Shown in pieces: positions 1-4,527 of a DNA stretch of 7,467 bases. The position numbers and the translations under genes are program-made. The stretch lies in contig NSIA01000160.1 of the NCBI GenBank assembly GCA_002737585.1, forward strand, positions 1 through 7,467. The letters are read 5' to 3'. How positions within the stretch are numbered: the stretch's first letter is position 1; every line of letters begins with the position of its first letter. Under the pieces are notes generated by a model. The model worked only from the letters and a program-made list of their open reading frames with translations, ran no database searches and was not told the origin of the DNA. Source of the DNA: Planctomycetaceae bacterium. Its GTDB lineage: Bacteria; Planctomycetota; Phycisphaerae; Phycisphaerales; SM1A02.

Positions 1-1
1 C

Positions 2-1174
2 GTTGATGAAATCGATACCGCGGGCGCGGATCTATTGGCGCTCGACGCAAAGATTGTCAATCCGCTGAATGTTGGCGAACGACTCGGTCTGATCGAAGGA
101 AAGATCGTCGCCGCGCTGGAACGACTCTTTGCAGTGAAAGACTTTGAAGTACGGCTGTTGGACAACGCAACGCAGCGCTTGGAATTGGTGACCAGCCGCG
201 GAATTCCTCCATTGCCACCTGGGCGATTTCTGTACTCAAGCCCCGAAGGTAACGGCATCTCTGGACATGTTGCCGCGTGCGGCGAGCCGTACTTGTGCAC
301 TGATTCGGAGTCGGACAGGTTGTTTATCCCCGGTCTTGAGGGCGGACGATCCAGCATCACCGCCCCGCTCCTTCTGCATGACAAAGTAGTTGGCGTCATC
401 AATATGGAGAGCGCGCTCGCCAATCAGTTTGATGATGAGGACTTGCTCTGCTTGGAATTGTTTGGCCGCTACATCGCTATGGCGCTGAACATTTTGGACA
501 TGTTGGTGGTCGAGCGTTACACCACCAACCAACGCGTCAGCGGTGCGTTGCGTGATGAGATTGCCGCGCCGATCACTGCTATTCGCGGCGCGGTGGAGCA
601 CCTGAAGCGCGATCCGGATGTTCCTGCGGCGGCCATTGCAGAACTTGAACGCGCCATCGCCAGCGTTGAGAATCGCGTGCGCGGTGCAACCGGTGGGCCA
701 CAAGTGGTGCTCGGGGTTGACCGACTTGATCGCAGTAAGGGTGTTGATCCGGAGATTTCTGGACGGCGCCTTGCGGTACTTGATGATGAAGAACCGGTGC
801 GCGATGTGGTTGCCAATGTGCTTGCAGAAGTTGGCGGTGCCGTCGATCGGTTCTCTTCCAGTAATGAAGGATGCGAAGCCATCGCTCGCGCCGCTGCTGA
901 AGGCAAGCCGTACGACGTAGTGATCAGCGACGTCCGTATGCCGGAACGCAATGGCTACGAAGTCTTCCGCATCGCCAAAGAAGCGTGCCCGCGCACTCAA
1001 GTGATTTTGATGACCGGATTCGGCTACGACCCCAATCACTCCATTGTGCGCTCAACGCAAGAGGGATTGCACTGCTTCCTCTTCAAACCGTTCCAAGCGC
1101 AACAACTGGTGGACGAAGTCCGCAAGGCCATTGCTGAGTGGCGCGGCGAACGGCCGTTGGTCGGCGGGCGCTAA
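2..1174 (+). CDS. GAF domain / degenerate DHp-like / receiver (REC) signalling protein, 5' partial
   Basis: This is a probable cytoplasmic signal-transduction protein. The frame is open to the left edge, so the start lies upstream; the in-frame TTG at 35 is only a numbering point here (residue 1), not a convincing start. Residues about 14-155 form a GAF sensor domain, with the typical GISGHVA, APLLLHDKVVGVINME and DEDLLCLELF segments; its ligand is unknown. Residues about 160-225 are helical and resemble a histidine-kinase dimerisation helix, but the place of the phospho-accepting His is taken by Asp (D174 in RDEIAAPITAI). No ATPase domain follows. Residues about 244-372 are a complete receiver domain: acidic pocket D250/D251, phospho-acceptor D299 (VISDVRMP), T327 (LMTG) and K351 (FKPF). 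No DNA-binding output domain follows, and the protein ends shortly after the receiver. It is convergent with prmC. The domain calls are firm; the signal sensed and the partner are unknown. Confidence 0.88.
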   Translation, partial: VDEIDTAGADLLALDAKIVNPLNVGERLGLIEGKIVAALERLFAVKDFEVRLLDNATQRLELVTSRGIPPLPPGRFLYSSPEGNGISGHVAACGEPYLCTDSESDRLFIPGLEGGRSSITAPLLLHDKVVGVINMESALANQFDDEDLLCLELFGRYIAMALNILDMLVVERYTTNQRVSGALRDEIAAPITAIRGAVEHLKRDPDVPAAAIAELERAIASVENRVRGATGGPQVVLGVDRLDRSKGVDPEISGRRLAVLDDEEPVRDVVANVLAEVGGAVDRFSSSNEGCEAIARAAAEGKPYDVVISDVRMPERNGYEVFRIAKEACPRTQVILMTGFGYDPNHSIVRSTQEGLHCFLFKPFQAQQLVDEVRKAIAEWRGERPLVGGR

Positions 1175-1223
1175 GGGAAGCGGCTTGGCAACGCGGCGCA
1201 TATCTGCGGTGACACCCGGCTGA

Positions 1224-2192
1224 TCACTTGCGCGTTGCTACCAGCATCCGCCAGAAACCTTCGAAATCCTTTTTGATATCCACGCCCCCAAGGTGGGCGT
1301 TTGCCGCTGCCGCAGCGCGTACATCGTCATGCTGCCGATGGCCAATCTCCACCACGAGCCGCCCGCCCGGCACAAGCCAGGTATGCGCGCCGGCAATCAA
1401 CGGCGCCAGAACATCCATGCCCGCAGCACCTCCTGCCAACGCGGTGCGCGGCTCGTGATCCCGGACATTGGCGTTCATTTCTTGCCATTCGTCATCACGA
1501 ACGTAGGGCGGATTAGAAACCAATACATGGAACGTTCCCTGCTCCGGTGCTGTGAGCGGTTCATAGATCGAACCCGCACGGAATTCGATGGCATCACTTG
1601 CGCCATGCGCTGCCGCGTTGGTGCGCGCGAGTTCAAGCGCGGCGGGAACGAGGTCGGTCGCAACGATGTGAATATCAATCGGAAGTACCGGCGGATCCGT
1701 TGGCTCCGTGCCGCGCCGTTGACCCCGAAGGCCTGCAGCAACACACGTGGAGATACACCCAGTTCCCGTACCAATTTCCAACATGCGAACGGGGCGCGCT
1801 CCGTTGGCTGCCGCATTGCGGGCAGCAAGGACTGCCTCTTCTACAAGATGCTCAGTAGCCGGACGAGGAATGAGTGTGGCGGGGCCGACTGCAAATCGCT
1901 TTGACCAGAACCACGCCTCCCCCACCAAGTACTGAACGGGCTCATGTCGAGCAGCCCGTACCACCAAAGCGCGTAAACGCTCCAGCTCCGCAGTGGAGGC
2001 CGGCCGATCAGCTTCCATATACAACTGCATCCGCTCCGCACCCACCACATGACCAACCAGCATCTCCGCGCATACGCGCGGGGCATCGATGCCCTTGGCG
2101 GTCAGATGGCTGTCGATCCATCGAATCAGCCGACGGGATGTCCAGACATCAACCTGAGTATTTGCGGATTCATGCTCAGAGGAGGTGCTCAT
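1224..2192 (-). CDS. prmC: Peptide chain release factor N5-glutamine methyltransferase (PrmC/HemK family)
   Basis: Members of this family use S-adenosylmethionine to methylate the glutamine of the GGQ motif in release factors RF1 and RF2, which improves translation termination. The protein has 322 residues, slightly longer than the usual 280-290. An N-terminal helical substrate-binding domain covers about residues 15-95, followed by EPVQYLVGEAWFWS and LIPRPATE (107-114), the AdoMet-binding loop EIGTGTG (139-145), an acidic residue at the end of the next strand (D180 in ATDLVP), the catalytic NPPY (227-230), and EPRTAL plus GGAAGMDVL (247-262). Two oddities: the family normally has Asp or Glu where A112 stands in RPATE, and about 15-20 extra residues (153-172, Arg/Pro-rich) separate the first two AdoMet motifs. 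prmC often follows prfA; here it stands alone, divergent from a small unknown gene. The ATG at 2192 has a -10-like GATACT six bases upstream and no close Shine-Dalgarno, which suits a leaderless mRNA. Confidence 0.93.
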   Translation of the reverse strand: MSTSSEHESANTQVDVWTSRRLIRWIDSHLTAKGIDAPRVCAEMLVGHVVGAERMQLYMEADRPASTAELERLRALVVRAARHEPVQYLVGEAWFWSKRFAVGPATLIPRPATEHLVEEAVLAARNAAANGARPVRMLEIGTGTGCISTCVAAGLRGQRRGTEPTDPPVLPIDIHIVATDLVPAALELARTNAAAHGASDAIEFRAGSIYEPLTAPEQGTFHVLVSNPPYVRDDEWQEMNANVRDHEPRTALAGGAAGMDVLAPLIAGAHTWLVPGGRLVVEIGHRQHDDVRAAAAANAHLGGVDIKKDFEGFWRMLVATRK

Positions 2193-2198
2193 GGATCA

Positions 2199-2204
2199 AG
2201 TATC
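2199..2204 (-). promoter_or_regulatory. Candidate -10 element of prmC (leaderless arrangement)
   Basis: On the minus strand the sequence is GATACT, six bases (TGATCC), then the prmC ATG. It matches four of six positions of TATAAT. That spacing puts the predicted transcription start at or next to the A of the ATG. The only purine-rich GGAGG on this strand lies about 20 bases upstream of the ATG, too far to act as a ribosome binding site. No good -35 is visible. The same bases read on the plus strand contain TATCCT (2201-2206), a possible -10 for the divergent gene, so the two promoters may share one near-symmetric site. Confidence 0.4.
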
Positions 2205-2231
2205 CTACGCCGCCTCCGGCAGAAAGAACTT

Positions 2232-2675
2232 ATGAGCAACGAATTGCAATCACTCGTACAACTAGCGATCAATAGCGGTCGATTCCAGAACGCAACCGTC
2301 AAAGGTGACATGGTCCGCTGCGTCGCCAAAGATGCTTCCGCCGAGGCGTGGTACGTGATCGACAAGACCGACGGGCACTGGTCCGTTGCACTGGAGACTG
2401 CGGACCGATGGCTGAGCGAGTCCATTGAAGGCGACATGCTGGAAGGCCGCGACACCGCAGAAGAATTGGTCGACGACGAACTGGTGAACCTGGACTTCCC
2501 AAATCGTTGCCCGCAAGTGAAGCACTACCGCGACGACGCCAAGGTCTATGTGTTTCGCAGTCGCGTGCCGTTGGAGGGCATCGCTGATGAGACCACTGGC
2601 GTGGCTACCTACCTCTTGGCATTTGAGGCAGCATTTTCGCAATTGGGCGACATGCAGGAGAGCGCTGCAGAATGA
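2232..2675 (+). CDS. Small acidic hypothetical protein, coupled to the glycosyltransferase
   Basis: I do not recognise this 147-residue protein. It has no signal peptide and no membrane segment, so it is probably cytoplasmic. It looks like a compact alpha/beta domain: an N-terminal helix (SNELQSLVQLAINSG), likely strands around residues 23-32, 39-44 and 49-56 (AWYVIDKTDGHWSVALET), an acidic middle (residues 66-85), a strand at KVYVFRSRVPL and a C-terminal helix (ATYLLAFEAAFSQLGDM). This order loosely recalls YbjN or type III chaperone-like folds, but that is only a guess. The ATG at 2232 was chosen because in-frame ATGs further up (such as 2172) lie inside the divergent prmC; a weak purine stretch (AGAAAG, 2221-2226) precedes it. 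Its TGA overlaps the ATG of the glycosyltransferase (ATGA, 2672-2675), so the two are probably co-translated, and a role with that enzyme is likely. Confidence 0.85.
   Translation: MSNELQSLVQLAINSGRFQNATVKGDMVRCVAKDASAEAWYVIDKTDGHWSVALETADRWLSESIEGDMLEGRDTAEELVDDELVNLDFPNRCPQVKHYRDDAKVYVFRSRVPLEGIADETTGVATYLLAFEAAFSQLGDMQESAAE
2656..2660 (+). promoter_or_regulatory. Shine-Dalgarno AGGAG for the glycosyltransferase start
   Basis: AGGAG, followed by AG, lies inside the end of the small upstream gene, 11 bases before the ATG at 2672. It supports that ATG as the true start of the glycosyltransferase. Together with the ATGA stop/start overlap it points to translational coupling. The spacing is a little long, so re-initiation after the upstream stop may matter more than direct binding. 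Confidence 0.55.
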
Positions 2676-4447
2676 TCGGACGTCGGCCCAAAGTGGTGAT
2701 GCTCGGGTGGGAGTTCCCTCCGTTTATTACGGGCGGACTCGGCACGGCATGCCATGGACTGACCAAGGCACTTGCGGGTATGGATGTGGACGTGACCTTC
2801 GTTCTACCCAAGGGCGTGCGCGGGGACGAAGCGTCGCATGTTGATCTGGTGGTGCCGAGTCACGGGGCGGACGCACCGTCGATCGCTACACGCTCAACCG
2901 CTGGGGATGCAAGCGGCCTTGCACAAGACCGCCGCGCCACCGATCGTGGAATTGCCGCACGCCGGGCAGCAGGAATGCCGAATACCAACGCGCTGGCCGC
3001 CGCTGCAGCATTGGCCGCGGCGGGGCTTCATGGCGGGCTGAATGGTGGCGGCAGCGGCGCATTGAACGCCGCGGCCGGATCGATTCCTGGAACTCATCCC
3101 CTCGGTGCGCGGAGTGCGCGGGGCATCACCGACAGCGCCCTCGGCAAGAGTATTCGCATGATTGCCGCGCCATTTCTGGCCAGCGGCGCCTACACATCGG
3201 CGGGCGCACGGATGGTGCTGGAGCGCATCGCACTTGCAAGCGCAGCGCCACAACGACTCTTGCGCCCGGGCGCACTGAGTAGCGAAACGCTTCCAGAGGA
3301 ACTGGCGCCCGAACTCTTTGCAGACCTTGATGACAATGCACGGAACGAAGCACTCACCATGCTTGAAGCATGGGAACGATTCGGAACAGACGATCCGTCC
3401 GCCGTGGCCGAGATGGTGGAGATGGTGCGCGCCGTTCGAGCGGCCGTTCCAGAGTCGAACGGTCGTGGCGCCGCGTTAGCTTTGAAGAGCGGCACCGGAA
3501 CTCCGGATTACTCAGGCGATCTGCTTGCGCAAAGCGAGGCATACGCGCGCTTTGTTGTGGAGTCGTGCCGCGACCGAGACTTTGATGTGATTCACGCCCA
3601 TGACTGGCTCACGTACCCCGCGGGCATTGCATTGGCGCGGGTCACTGGCAAACCACTCGTGGTGCATGTCCACTCCACGGAATTTGATCGTTCCGGCGAA
3701 CACGTGAATCAAGCGGTTTACAACATTGAACGACGCGGCATGCACGCCGCCGTGCGCGTGATCACCGTGAGCATGCTCACCAAGAACATCTGCGCCAATC
3801 GATACAGCGTGAACCCCGCGAAGTGCGAAGTGGTCTACAACGGAGTGGATCTTGATCCGAAGGCGGTTGGCCTGAGCACCATTGGGCGCCGCGACAAGAT
3901 CGTGCTGTACTTCGGTCGCATCACCATGCAAAAGGGTCCCGAGTACTTCGTCCAAGCGGCCAAGCGTGTCTTGGAAAAAATGGACGATGTGAAATTCGTG
4001 GTTGCAGGCTCCGGTGATCAGGCGCAATCGATGATCCAACTTGCTGCAGAATTGGGAATTGGGCACAAGGTTCTCTTCACGGGATTCTTGCGCGGCAAGG
4101 ACATTCCGCGCGTATTCAATATGGCCGACCTCTATGTCATGCCCAGCGTGAGCGAGCCGTTCGGTATCGCTCCGCTGGAGGCACTTGGCCATCGCGTGCC
4201 GGTATTGATCAGCCGTCAATCCGGCGTGAGCGAAGTGTTGGTGAATGCGCTCAAGGTTGACTTCTGGGATGTGGAAGACATGGCGAACAAGATCATTGCC
4301 GTGCTCCGCCATCCACCACTGCAACGCACCCTGACCGACCATGGCTTTGATGAGGTCCGTGGGATCACCTGGGACGGCGCCGCCAAGAAGTGCGTGAACG
4401 TCTACCAGCATGCCATGGACGACGTGCGCGCACACGCGCGCCACTGA
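2672..4447 (+). CDS. GT-B glycosyltransferase, glycogen/starch synthase-like (GT4/GT5), with large Ala/Gly-rich insertion
   Basis: This protein of 591 residues is probably a cytoplasmic sugar-nucleotide-dependent alpha-glucosyl or related transferase. The N-terminal half begins with VVMLGWEFPPFITGGLG (residues 8-24), where the GGLG loop corresponds to the KxGGL motif of glycogen synthases. It continues after a long insertion with VIHAHDW (H308-W312) and VVHVHSTEFDRSG (330-342), typical of this group. The C-terminal half holds the donor-phosphate residues R416 and K421 (GRITMQKGPEYF), AGSGD, a GFLRGKDIPRVFNMADLYVMPS segment, and the EX7E signature E495-PFGIAPL-E503. Between residues about 62 and 277 is an insertion much longer than the roughly 70 residues I would expect; residues 94-140 are nearly pure Ala/Gly with Leu and Asn, and the rest looks helical. 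The gene overlaps its small upstream neighbour by ATGA, and putA follows after 80 bp. Glycogen synthesis is a fair guess, but the donor and product cannot be read from sequence; polysaccharide synthesis is an alternative. Confidence 0.9.
   Translation: MIGRRPKVVMLGWEFPPFITGGLGTACHGLTKALAGMDVDVTFVLPKGVRGDEASHVDLVVPSHGADAPSIATRSTAGDASGLAQDRRATDRGIAARRAAGMPNTNALAAAAALAAAGLHGGLNGGGSGALNAAAGSIPGTHPLGARSARGITDSALGKSIRMIAAPFLASGAYTSAGARMVLERIALASAAPQRLLRPGALSSETLPEELAPELFADLDDNARNEALTMLEAWERFGTDDPSAVAEMVEMVRAVRAAVPESNGRGAALALKSGTGTPDYSGDLLAQSEAYARFVVESCRDRDFDVIHAHDWLTYPAGIALARVTGKPLVVHVHSTEFDRSGEHVNQAVYNIERRGMHAAVRVITVSMLTKNICANRYSVNPAKCEVVYNGVDLDPKAVGLSTIGRRDKIVLYFGRITMQKGPEYFVQAAKRVLEKMDDVKFVVAGSGDQAQSMIQLAAELGIGHKVLFTGFLRGKDIPRVFNMADLYVMPSVSEPFGIAPLEALGHRVPVLISRQSGVSEVLVNALKVDFWDVEDMANKIIAVLRHPPLQRTLTDHGFDEVRGITWDGAAKKCVNVYQHAMDDVRAHARH
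2951..3091 (+). repeat. Low-complexity Ala/Gly-rich coding tract inside the glycosyltransferase
   Basis: This stretch encodes residues about 94-140 of the glycosyltransferase, which are mostly Ala, Gly, Leu and Asn (for example LAAAAALAAAGLHGGLNGGG). It is GC-rich with many GCN and GGN codons but keeps the reading frame. It probably forms a flexible or disordered linker within a longer insertion between the first strand-helix unit and the HAHDW segment. It is not a tandem repeat with a fixed unit. Confidence 0.6.
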
Positions 4448-4456
4448 CGCGCGGTG

Positions 4457-4474
4457 CTTGCAAGATCACATGTG
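4457..4474 (+). promoter_or_regulatory. Two adjacent 8-bp palindromes upstream of putA
   Basis: CTTGCAAG (4457-4464) and CACATGTG (4467-4474) are both perfect palindromes, two bases apart, in the 80-bp gap before putA. Such paired dyads could be an operator for a dimeric regulator. This protein lacks the N-terminal ribbon-helix-helix domain with which some PutA proteins repress themselves, so control by a separate regulator would be needed. Eight-base palindromes arise by chance at a low but real rate, so the call is weak. Confidence 0.25.
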
Positions 4475-4499
4475 TAGATAGGCGGATGCAGTGCAACGG

Positions 4500-4512
4500 C
4501 GGCTCGGAGCCG
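4500..4512 (+). other. Short GC hairpin in the gap before putA
   Basis: CGGCTCGGAGCCG is an inverted repeat: a stem of five base pairs with a CGG loop. It sits just upstream of the -10-like TATACT. No T-run follows, so it is not a standard intrinsic terminator for the upstream glycosyltransferase. It could be incidental or part of a regulatory site. Confidence 0.25.
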
Positions 4513-4515
4513 ACC

Positions 4516-4521
4516 TATACT
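4516..4521 (+). promoter_or_regulatory. Candidate -10 element of putA (TATACT, leaderless arrangement)
   Basis: TATACT matches five of six positions of TATAAT and is followed by six bases (CATCGC) and then the ATG at 4528. This puts the expected transcription start at the ATG itself. There is no Shine-Dalgarno in the usual window; the nearest GGAG (4506-4509) is 18 bases away. No clear -35 is seen about 17 bases upstream. The same layout occurs before prmC. Confidence 0.5.
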
Positions 4522-4527
4522 CATCGC

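Noticed and set aside
236..1039. Long antisense open frame (267 codons) opposite the GAF/receiver gene
   Set aside because: It lies wholly inside a gene with clear GAF and receiver motifs, and its translation shows no recognisable domain. It is a by-product of the codon pattern on the coding strand.
1175..1223. Possible transcription terminator between the convergent receiver gene and prmC
   Set aside because: Only a four-base-pair stem (CGCA-TATC-TGCG) can be drawn and no T-run follows on either strand, so no intrinsic terminator is supported.
1293..1904. Plus-strand open frame of 203 codons opposite prmC
   Set aside because: The minus strand encodes NPPY, EIGTGTG and IPRP motifs in a full-length PrmC; the plus-strand frame has no recognisable content.
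2049..2231. Upstream extension of the small hypothetical gene to an earlier start
   Set aside because: Most of the extension lies antisense to the start of prmC. Its translation is unlike the rest of the protein, and the ATG at 2232 gives a compact gene just beyond prmC.
3512..4444. Antisense open frame of 310 codons opposite the glycosyltransferase
   Set aside because: The plus strand here encodes the conserved catalytic half with the EX7E signature. The antisense translation is His-rich and featureless, as expected for a shadow frame.
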